From assembly GCF_016860525.1 (NCBI RefSeq), contig NZ_BNEA01000015.1:2356001-2420000 (forward strand): 64,000 nt of DNA. The letters are read 5' to 3'. A program made the translations under genes and the position numbers. Below are positions 9,363 to 18,511 of this stretch, piece after piece. The DNA is from Streptomyces rubradiris (GTDB taxonomy: Bacteria > Actinomycetota > Actinomycetes > Streptomycetales > Streptomycetaceae). How positions within the stretch are numbered: position 1 is the stretch's first letter; each line of letters begins with the position of its first letter. The notes below the pieces were generated by a model. That model searched no databases. It had not been told where the DNA came from and worked only from the letters and a program-made list of their open reading frames with translations.

Positions 9363-9780
9363 CCCGCGGGTCGGACCGCGCGTCGAGCCGTAGGCCGGGT
9401 CGAGAGGCCCGTACCTGTGGCGGCGCCTGCGGCAGGCCGTGTGAAGAACGTGTGCGGGGTGGATGAGAGGAAGGGATTCCTGCTGCCCAACAGCCCTGGC
9501 CTGCCGTAAGTTCTCTCCCGATGAGAGATACACCCCGCCCACGGGGAACCGTGGACGGATCCGGGCCGAGGCCTCCCCAGCTTCGATCCGGTCGTGCCCT
9601 CGCGCACACATCCGGTGCCTCACGGCTCCGGGATCTCCTCACCGATCGGACGGTCGCCGCCCCAAACCCCCCGGGGCGCGCGGCACCCGGTCCGGACGGC
9701 CGCCTCGGAACCATCCCCCCTGTTCCGGGGCGGCCGACCTCCTTCCTCCCCGGCCGGACGCGACCTGCCAAGCTGGGCCC
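9363..9780. other. 418-nt intergenic region between gabT and the PAP2 gene
   Basis: No coding frame with convincing content. The GACCCGCGGGTC palindrome at the gabT stop has no loop. A small TCTCT/AGAGA hairpin lies near 9513-9529. The upstream sequence of the PAP2 gene gives no clear Shine-Dalgarno or -10 hexamer. I compared the middle with known riboswitch cores and found no match. Confidence 0.5.
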
Positions 9781-10389
9781 ATGCTGCTCCTGGTCCTCCC
9801 GGTACTGGTCCTCGCCCTGATCACCTGGCAGGTCGTCACCGACGGACCACTGCTGCGGCCGGACGCCGAGGCGAGCCGGGCACTGGTCCACCCGGACGGT
9901 TTCTCCCAGTTCCTCTCCGACCTCGGCAACGTCCAGGTCGCCGTCCCGGTGCTGGCCCTCGCCCTCGCCGGCGCCCTGTGGCTCGGCCGGGTCCGGGGTG
10001 CCCCCCGCTGGTGGCTGCCGCCGCTGACCGCCGCCGTGCTGATGGCGCTGGTCCCGGCGGTCGTCGTACCGCTGAAGGAGTGGACCGACCGGCCGGGGAC
10101 ACCGGTGGTGCCCCCGGCGACGGGCTACTTCCCGTCCGGTCACACCGCGACGGCGGTGGTGGCCTACGGTTCGGCGGCCCTGCTCCTGCTCCCCTGGCTC
10201 CGCTCCCCCGCGGCCCGCCGCGCGCTGGCGGCCGGCTGCGGGGTCCTGGTCCTCGGGGTCTCCTACGGCCTGGTCCGGCACGGTTACCACTGGCCGCTGG
10301 ACGTGCTGGCCGGCTGGTGCCTGGGCGCCGTGCCGCTGGCCGTCCTCGCCCGCGTCACCAGCCGAAGCGGGCGCGGTCAGCCGAAGTAG
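9781..10389 (+). CDS. PAP2-family membrane phosphatase
   Basis: 202 residues with about five hydrophobic segments. The PAP2 triad is present: a degenerate first motif KEWTDRP, the second motif FPSGHTAT, and the third SYGLVRHGYHWPLDVLAG with the catalytic His and Asp. Such enzymes dephosphorylate phosphatidic acid, undecaprenyl pyrophosphate or similar lipid phosphates at the outer face of the membrane. I chose the ATG immediately before the first membrane helix (MLLLVLPVLVLAL), since longer frames upstream have no membrane or domain content. No good ribosome-binding site is visible. Its end overlaps the convergent chitinase gene by 13 nt. Confidence 0.8.
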   Translation: MLLLVLPVLVLALITWQVVTDGPLLRPDAEASRALVHPDGFSQFLSDLGNVQVAVPVLALALAGALWLGRVRGAPRWWLPPLTAAVLMALVPAVVVPLKEWTDRPGTPVVPPATGYFPSGHTATAVVAYGSAALLLLPWLRSPAARRALAAGCGVLVLGVSYGLVRHGYHWPLDVLAGWCLGAVPLAVLARVTSRSGRGQPK

Positions 10390-12188
10390 GCGTCGAACGT
10401 CTTCTGGAACTCCCAGTTCGCGTACCGGTCCCAGTTCACCGACCAGGTCATCAGGCCGCGCAGGGCGGGCCAGGTCCCGTGGGTGGGGTACGAGCCGCAG
10501 TTCGTCTTCTTCGTGAGGCAGTCCAGGGCCTTGGTGACCTCGGCCGGGGAGACATGGCCGTTGCCCGCGTTCGTGGACGCCGGCATGCCGATGGCGACCT
10601 GGTCGGGGCGCAGCGGCGGGAAGACGTTGTTCTGGTCGCCGGCGACCAGGAAGCCGGTCAGGAGCATGTCGGTCATGGCGATGTGGAAGTCGGCGCCGCC
10701 CATGGAGTGGTACTGGTTGTCCAGGCCCATGATCGGGCCCGAGTTGTAGTCCTGGACGTGCAGCAGGGTCAGGTCGTCGCGCAGGGCGTGGATCACCGGG
10801 AGGTAGGCGCCGCAGCGCGGGTCCTGGCCGCCCCACTTGCCGGAGCCGTAGAACTGGTAGCCGTTCTGCACGAAGAACGTCTCCGGCGCCATCGTGAGGA
10901 CGAACTTGGCGCCGTACTTGGCCTTCAGGGTCTTCAGCGCCGAGATCAGGTTGACGATCACGGGTGTGGTCGGGTGCTTGAAGTCCGTGTCGCCCGTGTT
11001 CAGCGACAGCGAGTGGCCCTCGAAGTCGATGTCGAGGCCGTCCAGGCCGTAGGTGTCGATGATGTGCGAGACCGAGGAGACGAAGGTGTCGCGGGCCGCG
11101 GTCGTGGTGAGCTGCACCTGGCCGTTCTGGCCGCCGATGGAGATCAGCACCTTCTTGCCGGCCGCCTGCTTGGCCTTGACGGCCGCCTTGAACTCGGCGT
11201 CGCTCTCCACGTTCGGGCACTCCGTGACCGGGCAGCGGTTGAACCGGATGTCCCCGGAGGTGACCGAGGTGGGCTCACCGAAGGCCAGGTCGATGACGTC
11301 CCAGCTGTCGGGGACGTCGGCGAGCCGGGTGTAGCCGGCGCCGTTGGCGAAGCTGGCGTGCAGATAGCCGACCAGGGCGTGCGCGGGCAGTTGGGAGGAA
11401 CCTCCGCCGTCGTCGCCCGCGCTGGTCGTGGCGGTGACGACCGCGGACTTCGCGGACTCGCCGGCCTCGTTGACCGCGGTGACCTGGAAGCCGTACGCCG
11501 TCGCGGCGGCCAGTCCGGAGACGGTCGCCGAAGTGCCCGTCGCCGTCTGGACCTTGACGCCGTCGCGGTAGACCGCGTAACTCGTCGCGCCGGTCACCGC
11601 CGACCAGGACAGTCCGACGGAGGAGGAGGTCACGGTGGTGGTCTTCAGGCCGGCCGGGGCGGCGGGCGGCTGGGTGGTGCCGCTGCCGCCGGGACCGACG
11701 AGGGTGATGTCGTCGGCCTGGTAGGCGCCGGTGCCGTACCAGCCGTGGGTGTAGATCGTGACCTTGGTGGTGGCGGACCCGGTGCGGAAGGTGGTGCTCA
11801 GCTTCTGCCAGTCGGGGGCGGACTGGGTCCAGGCGGAGACGTCGGTGGTGCCGGTGCCGCTCGCGCCGAGGTAGACGTAGGAGCCGCGGACGTATCCGGA
11901 CAGGGTGTACTGGGCGCCCGGCTGGACGGTCACCGTCTGCGAGCACTGGGCCCTGTCGCCGCCGGCCGGGGTGGCCTGGAGCGCGGAACTTCCGCTGTGC
12001 ACGGGCGAGTTCACCGTCGTACCGGCGGTGCAGGTCCAGCCGGTCAGGCCGGACTCGAAGCCGCCGTTGACGGCGACGTCCGCGTCGGCCGCACGGGCGG
12101 CCGACGAGAGCGCGGTGACACCGGGCACGGCCAGGGTTGCGGCCGTGAGCGCGGCGAGGACGGTTCTGCGACGTCTGGTGCGTTCCAC
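10377..12188 (-). CDS. Secreted GH18 chitinase with carbohydrate-binding and fibronectin III domains
   Basis: 603 residues from GTG at 12188, chosen because GGAGG lies five bases upstream and the next residues form a signal peptide (VERTRRRRTVLAALTAATLA ... ARA). After cleavage comes a CBM-like beta-sandwich (NGGFESGLTGW, about 40-160), then a FnIII domain (PAGLKTTTVTSSSVGLSW, about 175-255), then the GH18 barrel (about 275-600) with the catalytic signature YGLDGLDIDFEGHS, where Glu is the acid/base. It cleaves chitin outside the cell, releasing mainly GlcNAc2. The promoter is a good HrdB-type one overlapped by a DasR-type palindrome, so repression relieved by glucosamine-6-phosphate is expected from the known Streptomyces chitinase regulon. 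Confidence 0.93.
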   Translation of the reverse strand: MERTRRRRTVLAALTAATLAVPGVTALSSAARAADADVAVNGGFESGLTGWTCTAGTTVNSPVHSGSSALQATPAGGDRAQCSQTVTVQPGAQYTLSGYVRGSYVYLGASGTGTTDVSAWTQSAPDWQKLSTTFRTGSATTKVTIYTHGWYGTGAYQADDITLVGPGGSGTTQPPAAPAGLKTTTVTSSSVGLSWSAVTGATSYAVYRDGVKVQTATGTSATVSGLAAATAYGFQVTAVNEAGESAKSAVVTATTSAGDDGGGSSQLPAHALVGYLHASFANGAGYTRLADVPDSWDVIDLAFGEPTSVTSGDIRFNRCPVTECPNVESDAEFKAAVKAKQAAGKKVLISIGGQNGQVQLTTTAARDTFVSSVSHIIDTYGLDGLDIDFEGHSLSLNTGDTDFKHPTTPVIVNLISALKTLKAKYGAKFVLTMAPETFFVQNGYQFYGSGKWGGQDPRCGAYLPVIHALRDDLTLLHVQDYNSGPIMGLDNQYHSMGGADFHIAMTDMLLTGFLVAGDQNNVFPPLRPDQVAIGMPASTNAGNGHVSPAEVTKALDCLTKKTNCGSYPTHGTWPALRGLMTWSVNWDRYANWEFQKTFDAYFG

Positions 12189-12232
12189 AAGGGCCTCCGG
12201 GGTCGGGGGAGTTGGAGGAGCGGAGCGCACAC

Positions 12233-12261
12233 AATTTGGTCCAGACCAATCCTGCTGTCAA
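12233..12261 (-). promoter_or_regulatory. Chitinase promoter
   Basis: Read on the minus strand: -35 TTGACA (12256-12261), 17-nt spacer, -10 CAAATT (12233-12238). The perfect -35 and standard spacing place the start about 40 nt upstream of the GTG. Confidence 0.7.
12235..12250. promoter_or_regulatory. DasR-responsive (dre-type) operator
   Basis: The 16-bp near-palindrome TTTGGTCCAGACCAAT contains TGGTCCAGACCA, very close to the known dre core TGGTCTAGACCA. It fills most of the spacer of the chitinase promoter, a position where a bound GntR-family repressor would block RNA polymerase. Confidence 0.75.
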
Positions 12262-12273
12262 GGTGTCCGGGCG

Positions 12274-12732
12274 TTACCGGTGCGCATCACCGCGCCGGGC
12301 CCGCTCCGCCGCCGCCTCGTGCATCGCCAGCTCCAGCAGCGCCGGGTCGGTGAGCGTGCCGGAGCCGTCCGGCGGCACCAGCCAGCGCACGCCCCGGGTC
12401 ACCCGGCCCGGATACGGCACGACGATCCAGGTGCCGGCCCCGGCGGTGCGGACGCCGGTGCCGACCCAGCGGGCCGCGGTGCCCGCCGGCACCAGGAACC
12501 CGAGCCGGCTGTCACCGAAGCCCGCGAGCACCGGGCCGGGCCGGTCGAGCAGACGGGTGAGCACGTCCAGGGTCGGGTGGCCGAGGTCACCCGGCAGGAT
12601 CAGGACGTCCCAGGCCTTGCCGGCGGGCAGCAGGGCGACCCCCAGGGGGTTGCGCTCCCACTCGCGGCGACAGGCCTCGGGGTCCGGTGCGACGGATGCC
12701 AGCCATGCGACGGCCGTCTTCGCCCCAGTCAT
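12274..12732 (-). CDS. Conserved hypothetical protein
   Basis: 152 residues from ATG at 12732, preferred over the ATG 24 nt upstream because GGGAGG lies eight bases before it. Visible features: an Ala/Glu-rich first helix (CRREWERNPLGVALLP), the phrase WDVLILPGDLG, a Gly/Pro-rich middle, and a C-terminal helix rich in Ala and Glu. No signal peptide, membrane segment or metal motif. The fold faintly resembles the small primase/polymerase-like N-terminal proteins annotated in Streptomyces, but I see no catalytic residues and do not assign a function. It lies just downstream of the FAD oxidoreductase gene. Confidence 0.7.
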   Translation of the reverse strand: MTGAKTAVAWLASVAPDPEACRREWERNPLGVALLPAGKAWDVLILPGDLGHPTLDVLTRLLDRPGPVLAGFGDSRLGFLVPAGTAARWVGTGVRTAGAGTWIVVPYPGRVTRGVRWLVPPDGSGTLTDPALLELAMHEAAAERARRGDAHR

Positions 12733-12843
12733 CGAAAAAGCCTCCCTCTCGGTCATGGACGCGGATGCGTCGTGAGGTGAGAGGGAGGCGGTCCCGGAGC
12801 ATTACGCGGGTTCGTACAGCTCGCCGGGGTGAGGTGGGTCACC

Positions 12844-14274
12844 TCAGCTGTCGAAGCCCAGCCCCAGCCGGTCCATCGTCCGCAGCCACAGGTTCCGCCG
12901 GCCGCCGTGCGCGTCGGCGCGGGCCAGGGACCACTTGGTGAGGGCGATGCCGGTCCAGGCGAACGGCTCCGGCGGGAACGGCAGCGGCTTCTTGCGGACC
13001 ATCTCCAGCTCGGTCCGCTCGGTGCGCTCCCCGTCCAGCAGGTCCAGCATCACGTCCGCGCCGAACCGGGTGGCGCCGACCCCGAGGCCCGTGTAGCCGG
13101 CCGCGTAGGCCACCCGGCCCTGGTGGGCGGTGCCGAAGAACGCGGAGAACCGGGAGCAGGTGTCGATCGCGCCGCCCCAGGCGTGGGTGAAGCGGACGCC
13201 CTCCAGCTGCGGGAAGCAGGTGAAGAAGTGGCCGGCGAGCTTGGCGTACGTCTCGGGCCGGTCGTCGTACTCGGCGCGCACCCGGCCGCCGTAGGGGTAG
13301 ATCGCGTCGTAGCCGCCCCACAGCACGCGGTTGTCGGCGGAGAGCCGGAAGTAGTGGAACTGGTTCGCCGAATCCCCCAGCCCCTGCCTGTTCTTCCAGC
13401 CGACGGCCGCGAGCTGGTCGGCGGTCAGCGGCTCGGTCATCAGCGCGTAGTCGTAGACCGGGACGGTGTACGACCGCACGCGCCGGACGAGGCTGGGGAA
13501 GATGTTGGTGCCGAGCGCGACCTTGCGGGCGCGGACGGCGCCGTAGGGGGTGCGTACGGCCATCCCGGCGCCGTAGGGCCTCAGGCTGAGGGCGGGCGTG
13601 TGCTCGTACACCCGCACCCCGAGCCGGAGGCAGGCCCGCTTCAGGCCCCAGGCGAGCTTGGCCGGGTGCAGCATGGCCACGCCCCGGCGGTCCCACAGGC
13701 CCGCCTGGAAGGTGGGCGAGTCCACCTCGGCGCGCACGGCGTCGGCGTCCAGGAAGTCGATGCCGTCGGCGAGGCCCTTCTCCTCCAGTTCCCGGTGCCA
13801 GTCCTTCAGCTCCCAGGCCTGGTAGGTCTCGGTGGCCACGTCGATCTCACCGGTGCGTTCGAAGTCGCAGTCGATGCCGTGCCGGGCGACCGCGGCCTCG
13901 ATCTCGTCGAGGTTGCGCCGGCCCAGCTCCTGAAGCTTGTGGATCTCGTCGGGCCAGCGGGTGAGGCCGTTGGGCAGGCCGTGCGTGAGGGAGGCGGCGC
14001 AGAAGCCGCCGTTGCGGCCGGAGGCGGCCCAGCCCACCTCACGGCCTTCCAGCAGGACGACATCGCGTCCGGGGTCGCGCTCCTTGGCGTTCAGCGCCGT
14101 CCACAGCCCGCTGTAGCCGCCGCCGACCACCAGCAGGTCGCAGGTCTCGGCGGCGGTGAGGGCGGGCTCGGCGGCCGGCTTGCCGGGGTCTTCCAGCCAG
14201 TACGGGACCGGCTGGGCTTCGGAGAGAGAGGCGATCCAGTTGTCTTTCCCACGGCTCATGGCGCTTGGGGCCAT
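12844..14274 (-). CDS. FAD-dependent amine oxidoreductase (PuuB/DadA type)
   Basis: 476 residues. The Rossmann motif for FAD is LVVGGGYSGLWTALNAKER (about 48-66), followed by GREVGWAASGRNGGF, typical of DAO-family enzymes acting on gamma-glutamylputrescine, sarcosine or glycine-type substrates. The C-terminus has the second FAD contact, YAAGYTGLGVGATRFGADVMLDLL. It is the last gene of the potD-potA-potB-potC run (46 nt after potC), so oxidation of an imported polyamine or its glutamylated form is the best guess. No export signal; cytoplasmic. Confidence 0.82.
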   Translation of the reverse strand: MAPSAMSRGKDNWIASLSEAQPVPYWLEDPGKPAAEPALTAAETCDLLVVGGGYSGLWTALNAKERDPGRDVVLLEGREVGWAASGRNGGFCAASLTHGLPNGLTRWPDEIHKLQELGRRNLDEIEAAVARHGIDCDFERTGEIDVATETYQAWELKDWHRELEEKGLADGIDFLDADAVRAEVDSPTFQAGLWDRRGVAMLHPAKLAWGLKRACLRLGVRVYEHTPALSLRPYGAGMAVRTPYGAVRARKVALGTNIFPSLVRRVRSYTVPVYDYALMTEPLTADQLAAVGWKNRQGLGDSANQFHYFRLSADNRVLWGGYDAIYPYGGRVRAEYDDRPETYAKLAGHFFTCFPQLEGVRFTHAWGGAIDTCSRFSAFFGTAHQGRVAYAAGYTGLGVGATRFGADVMLDLLDGERTERTELEMVRKKPLPFPPEPFAWTGIALTKWSLARADAHGGRRNLWLRTMDRLGLGFDS

Positions 14275-14320
14275 GATTTCAACTCCCTACAGAGGATTCC
14301 CGGCAAGGCCCGTGAACGGC

Positions 14321-15121
14321 CTATGCCTTCTGCTTGTTCCGGCGGTTTCCGAGGACCATCGCGAACAGGACGAACAGGACGGCGAGGAGGAACATGGCGG
14401 TGCCGATCACATTGATCTGCACGGGCGTTCCACGCTGCGCCGAGCCCCACACGAACATCGGGAAGGTGACCGTCGAGCCGGCGTTGAAATTGGTGATGAT
14501 GAAATCGTCGAAGGAGAGCGCGAACGACAGCAGCGCGCCCGCGGCGATTCCGGGTGCCGCGATGGGCAGGGTGACCCGCCAGAAGGTCTGCACGGGACCG
14601 GCGTACAGGTCCCGGGCGGCCTCCTCCAGACGCGGGTCCATCGACATCACGCGCGCCTTGACCGCGGTGACGACGAAACTCAGGCAGAACATGATGTGGG
14701 CGATCAGAATCGTCCAGAAGCCCAGCCGCGCGCCCATGTTGAGGAACAGGGTGAGCAGCGAGGCGGCCATGACCACCTCGGGCATCGCCATCGGCAGGAA
14801 GATCATCGAGTTGACGGCGCCGCGCGCGCGGAAGCGGTAGCGGACCAGCGCGAAGGAGATCATCGTGCCGAGGACCGTGGCGCCGACCGTCGCGCAGGCG
14901 GCGATCCGCAGGCTGAGCGAGAGCGAGCCGCACATGTCGGCGACCCCGCACGGGTCCTGCCACGCGTCCGTGGAGAAGCGCTGCCATTCGTAGTTGAAGC
15001 GGCCCTTCGGTTTGTTGAAGGAGAACACCGTGACGATGACGTTCGGCAGCAGCAGATAGGCGAGCGTGAGCAGACCGGCGATGACGACGAGATGCCGCTT
15101 GAGCCAGTTCAGGAAGGGCAT
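14321..15121 (-). CDS. potC: Polyamine ABC transporter permease, PotC-like
   Basis: 266 residues with six hydrophobic segments and the binding-protein-dependent permease EAA loop (LEEAARDLYAGPVQTFWRVTLPIAAPGIAAG), which docks onto the ATPase. The first helix starts at about residue 10 (HLVVIAGLLTLAYLLLPNVIVTVFSF). The gene starts immediately after the TAA of potB, with no spacer, so translation is coupled. Together with PotB it forms the membrane channel. Confidence 0.88.
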   Translation of the reverse strand: MPFLNWLKRHLVVIAGLLTLAYLLLPNVIVTVFSFNKPKGRFNYEWQRFSTDAWQDPCGVADMCGSLSLSLRIAACATVGATVLGTMISFALVRYRFRARGAVNSMIFLPMAMPEVVMAASLLTLFLNMGARLGFWTILIAHIMFCLSFVVTAVKARVMSMDPRLEEAARDLYAGPVQTFWRVTLPIAAPGIAAGALLSFALSFDDFIITNFNAGSTVTFPMFVWGSAQRGTPVQINVIGTAMFLLAVLFVLFAMVLGNRRNKQKA

Positions 15122-16051
15122 TTAGACCAGGTCCTCCGTCCCCGACCGGCGGATGTAGAGGGTGACCATGGCCAGGATGGCGGCCATGAGGATGAAGGAG
15201 AGCGCGGCGGCCGTCGGATAGTCCAGGACGCGCAGGAACTGCGTCTGGATGACATTGCCGATCATGCGGGTGTCGGTGGAGCCGAGGAGTTCGGCGTTGA
15301 CGTAGTCGCCGGCGGCCGGGATGAAGGTCAGCAGCGTCCCGGAGACCACGCCCGGCATGGACAGCGGGAAGGTGACCTTGCGGAAGGTGGTCCAGGGCCG
15401 GGCGTAAAGGTCGCCGGCCGCCTCGTGCAGCCGCCCGTCGATCCGCTCCAGCGAGGTGTACAGCGGCAGGATCATGAACGGCAGGAAGTTGTACGTCAGT
15501 CCGCACACCACGGCCAGCGGGGTGGCCAGCACCCGGTCGCCGGCCGTCCAGCCGAGCCAGTCGGTCAGGTCCAGGACGTGCAGCGTGTTCAGGGCGTGCA
15601 CGACCGGGCCGTTGTCGGCGAGGATCGTCTTCCAGGCCAGGGTGCGGATCAGGAAGCTGGTGAAGAACGGCGCGATCACCAGGATCATGATCAGGTTGCG
15701 CCAGCGGCCGGCCCGGAAGGCGATGAGGTATGCCAGCGGGTAGCCGAGGAGCAGGCACAGCACGGTCGCGGCGGCGGCGTAGCACACGGAACGCAGGAAC
15801 TGCGGCCAGTAGGCGTTCAGCGCGTCCCAGTAGGTCGCGAAGTGCCAGGTGACCTTGTAGCCCTGCTCCAGGGAGCCCTGCTGCACGGAGGTGGAGGCCT
15901 GGTAGACCATCGGCAGCGCGAAGAAGACGACCAGCCACAGCATGCCGGGCAGCAGCAGCCAGTACGGGGTGAACCGGCCGCGCCGGCGCGGGGGCTTCTC
16001 CTCGGGTGCGGCGGGGCTGAGCGGCGGGGGCGCCTCGGTGAGCGTGGACAT
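15122..16051 (-). CDS. potB: Polyamine ABC transporter permease, PotB-like
   Basis: 309 residues from ATG at 16051, whose first base pairs into the TGA of potA (TGATG overlap). After a basic, proline-rich cytoplasmic lead (EEKPPRRRGRFTPYW) there are six membrane segments and the EAA motif LHEAAGDLYARPWTTFRKVTFPLSMPG. A longer frame upstream overlaps potA and has no permease content, so it was not used. Partner of PotC. Confidence 0.88.
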   Translation of the reverse strand: MSTLTEAPPPLSPAAPEEKPPRRRGRFTPYWLLLPGMLWLVVFFALPMVYQASTSVQQGSLEQGYKVTWHFATYWDALNAYWPQFLRSVCYAAAATVLCLLLGYPLAYLIAFRAGRWRNLIMILVIAPFFTSFLIRTLAWKTILADNGPVVHALNTLHVLDLTDWLGWTAGDRVLATPLAVVCGLTYNFLPFMILPLYTSLERIDGRLHEAAGDLYARPWTTFRKVTFPLSMPGVVSGTLLTFIPAAGDYVNAELLGSTDTRMIGNVIQTQFLRVLDYPTAAALSFILMAAILAMVTLYIRRSGTEDLV

Positions 16052-17214
16052 CAGGCGGCGACCTCTTCCTCGGTGCCCGCGTCGATGGCCTGGGCCGCGT
16101 CCAGGCCGAAGGTGTGGGCCGGGCTCCAGTGCAGGACCACGTCGGCGCCGGGCACCAGCCGGCCGTCGCGCTCGACGTTCTGCACGTACACCGACAGGCC
16201 GGCGCAGACCGGGCTGTCGATGACGTACTGCGTGGAGACGCCGATGAAGCTGGCGTCGGCGATCTTCCCGGTCAGACGGTTGCGGCCGGCCGGGATCTCC
16301 CCCGCGTCGTCGGCGTGCGTGAGCGAGATCTTCTCCGGGCGGATACCGACCAGCACCTTGCCGCCGGCCGTCGTCGGGGCCGTACACCGGGCGCCGGGCA
16401 GCACCAGCTTGGCGTCGCCCGCCTTGAGCACGAGGTCGTCGCCGCCGCGGGTGTCCACCTCGGCCTCGATCAGGTTGGAGGTGCCGAGGAAGTTCGCGAC
16501 GAAGGTGGTGCGCGGGTTCTCGTACAGGTCGGCCGGAGCGCCGAGCTGCTCGACCCGGCCGCCGTTCATCACGGCGACCGTGTCGGCCATGGTCATGGCC
16601 TCCTCCTGGTCGTGCGTGACGTGGACGAAGGTGATGCCGACCTCGGTCTGGATGCGCTTGAGCTCCAGCTGCATCTGGCGGCGCAGCTTCAGGTCGAGGG
16701 CGCCGAGCGGTTCGTCCAGCAGCAGCACCTTGGGATGGTTGATCAGGGCGCGGGCCACGGCGACCCGCTGCTGCTGGCCGCCGGAGAGCTGGTGCGGCTT
16801 CTTGCGCGCCTGCTCGCCGAGCTGGACCAGCTCCAGCATGTCCTCGACCTGCTTCTTCACGCTCTTGATGCCCCGCCGGCGCAGGCCGAAGGCGACGTTC
16901 TCGAAGATGTCGAGGTGCGGGAAGAGGGCGTAGGACTGGAAGACCGTGTTGACCGGCCGCTTGTACGGCGGCAGGCGGGTGACGTCCTGGTCACCGAGCC
17001 GGACCGTGCCCGTGGTGGGCTCCTCCAGACCGGCGATCATGCGCAGGGTGGTGGTCTTGCCGCAGCCGGAGGCGCCGAGCAGGGCGAAGAAGGAGCCCTC
17101 GGGCACGGTCAGGTCCAGCGGGTGTACGGCGGTGAAGGAGCCGTAGGTCTTGGAGATTCCGGAGAGGCGGACGTCGCCGCTGTTGTCTGGTGTCGTCTTC
17201 ATCGTCGTCGTCAC
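16051..17214 (-). CDS. potA: Polyamine ABC transporter ATP-binding protein
   Basis: 387 residues if started at GTG 17214, which overlaps the potD stop by four bases (GTGA); ATG at 17202 is an alternative. Walker A GASGCGKT (47-54), Q-loop VFQSYALFPH, signature LSGGQQQRVAVARAL (from 143), Walker B VLLLDEPLGALD, switch histidine in VTHDQEEAM. The C-terminal TOBE domain (VGIRPEKISLTHADD ... LTGKIADASFIG) is typical of PotA/MalK-type importers. It powers the PotB/PotC channel. Confidence 0.9.
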   Translation of the reverse strand: MTTTMKTTPDNSGDVRLSGISKTYGSFTAVHPLDLTVPEGSFFALLGASGCGKTTTLRMIAGLEEPTTGTVRLGDQDVTRLPPYKRPVNTVFQSYALFPHLDIFENVAFGLRRRGIKSVKKQVEDMLELVQLGEQARKKPHQLSGGQQQRVAVARALINHPKVLLLDEPLGALDLKLRRQMQLELKRIQTEVGITFVHVTHDQEEAMTMADTVAVMNGGRVEQLGAPADLYENPRTTFVANFLGTSNLIEAEVDTRGGDDLVLKAGDAKLVLPGARCTAPTTAGGKVLVGIRPEKISLTHADDAGEIPAGRNRLTGKIADASFIGVSTQYVIDSPVCAGLSVYVQNVERDGRLVPGADVVLHWSPAHTFGLDAAQAIDAGTEEEVAA

Positions 17215-18458
17215 GCCCCTGTGAGCTTCGCGAACTTTCCTTCGTAGGCCGTCTCTTCCTTCTGGCTCAGGGAGCGGAAGGCATGGGACTTCGCCTGCAT
17301 GGCCTGGTCGGGGACGATCAGCGGATTGTCCGCCGCGTCCTGGTCGATCTTCGCAAGGTAGGGCTTCACCCCGTCGACCGGTGTCACGTAGTTGATGTAC
17401 GCGGCGAGCGCGGCGGCCTGCGCGGGCTCGTAGTAGAAGTCGATCAGCCGTTCGGCGTTCGTCTTGTGGCGGGCCTTGTTGGGGATGCACAGGTTGTCGG
17501 TCGACGTCACGTAGCCGCTGTCGGGGATGACGAAGTCGATGTCCGGGTTGTCCGCCTTGAGCTGAACGACGTCACCCGCCCAGGCGATACAGGCGGCGAA
17601 GTCGCCCTTGGACAGGTCGGAGGTGTAGTCGTTGCCGGTGAAGCGGCGGATCTGGCCCTTGTCGACGGCTTTCTGGAGGCGGGCGATCGCCGCGTCGTAG
17701 TCGTCGTCGGTGAACCTCGCCGGGTCCTTGCCCATGTCGAGCAGCGTCATGCCCACGCTGTCGCGCATCTCCGACAGGAAGCCGACGCGCCCCTTGAGCT
17801 TGGGGTTGTCCAGCAGGTCGGAGACCGAGCGCACCTCGATGCCGTCCAGCGCCTTCCTGTTGAAGGCGATGACGGTGGAGATGCCCTGCCAGGGGTACGA
17901 GTACGCCCGCCCGGGGTCCCAGTCCGGGTCGCGGAACTGGGCCGAGAGGTTGGTGTAGGCGTGCGGCAGGTTGGACGGGTCCAGTTTCTGCACCCAGCCG
18001 AGGCGGATCATCCGGGCGGCCAGCCAGTCGGTGAGGACGATGATGTCCCGGCCGGTGTCCTGCCCGGCGGCGAGCTGGGGCTTGATCTTGCCGAAGAACT
18101 CGTTGTTGTCGTTGATGTCCTCGGTGTAGTCGACGGTGATCCCGGTCCGCCTGCGGAAGGTCTCCAGGGTGGGGTGGTGCTTGCCGCTGTCGTCCACGTC
18201 GAGGTACTCGGTCCAGTTGGAGAAGTTGACCACCTTCTCCGTGGCCGAGTGGTCCTGGGCGGAGGTGCCGCCCTGACTCTTGCCCGCCGCGGGAATCCCG
18301 CAGGCGGCGAGCGTCCCGAGGCCGCCGGCCGCGAGCGCGCCGCCGGTGGCGGCCCGCAGCAGCGACCGGCGGGCCAGGGCGGCCCTGCCACCGCGCGGGC
18401 CGCGCGGCGGGGCGGCCGCTCGGGGCGGGGTCGGGCGTTCGGGCTCGTACTGCTCCAT
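17211..18458 (-). CDS. potD: Spermidine/putrescine-binding lipoprotein PotD (first copy)
   Basis: 415 residues. The N-terminus has a twin-arginine-like ARRSLLRAATGG, then the lipobox LAAC with lipidated Cys near residue 53, so it is anchored outside the membrane. The mature part is a type I periplasmic-binding fold with PotD hallmarks: NFSNWTEYLD, RTGITVDYTEDINDNNEFFGK, RRFTGNDYTSDL, YVTPVDGVKPYL. ATG at 18458 was chosen because the signal sequence follows it and GGAAGG is 11 bases upstream. It delivers polyamines to PotABC encoded just downstream. Confidence 0.9.
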   Translation of the reverse strand: MEQYEPERPTPPRAAAPPRGPRGGRAALARRSLLRAATGGALAAGGLGTLAACGIPAAGKSQGGTSAQDHSATEKVVNFSNWTEYLDVDDSGKHHPTLETFRRRTGITVDYTEDINDNNEFFGKIKPQLAAGQDTGRDIIVLTDWLAARMIRLGWVQKLDPSNLPHAYTNLSAQFRDPDWDPGRAYSYPWQGISTVIAFNRKALDGIEVRSVSDLLDNPKLKGRVGFLSEMRDSVGMTLLDMGKDPARFTDDDYDAAIARLQKAVDKGQIRRFTGNDYTSDLSKGDFAACIAWAGDVVQLKADNPDIDFVIPDSGYVTSTDNLCIPNKARHKTNAERLIDFYYEPAQAAALAAYINYVTPVDGVKPYLAKIDQDAADNPLIVPDQAMQAKSHAFRSLSQKEETAYEGKFAKLTGA

Positions 18459-18511
18459 GCGCGTGGTGCCCTTCCGGGAGGGATCGGCCTGGTCAGTGGC
18501 CTGGTCGGTCT

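Noticed and set aside
9480..9570. Possible c-di-AMP or other riboswitch before the PAP2 gene
   Set aside because: Only a short TCTCT/AGAGA hairpin and GGGGAACC are visible; the other conserved blocks are absent.
15122..16387. Longer potB frame starting inside potA
   Set aside because: The extra 112 codons have no permease content and overlap the potA C-terminal domain; ATG 16051 gives a normal PotB and couples to the potA stop.
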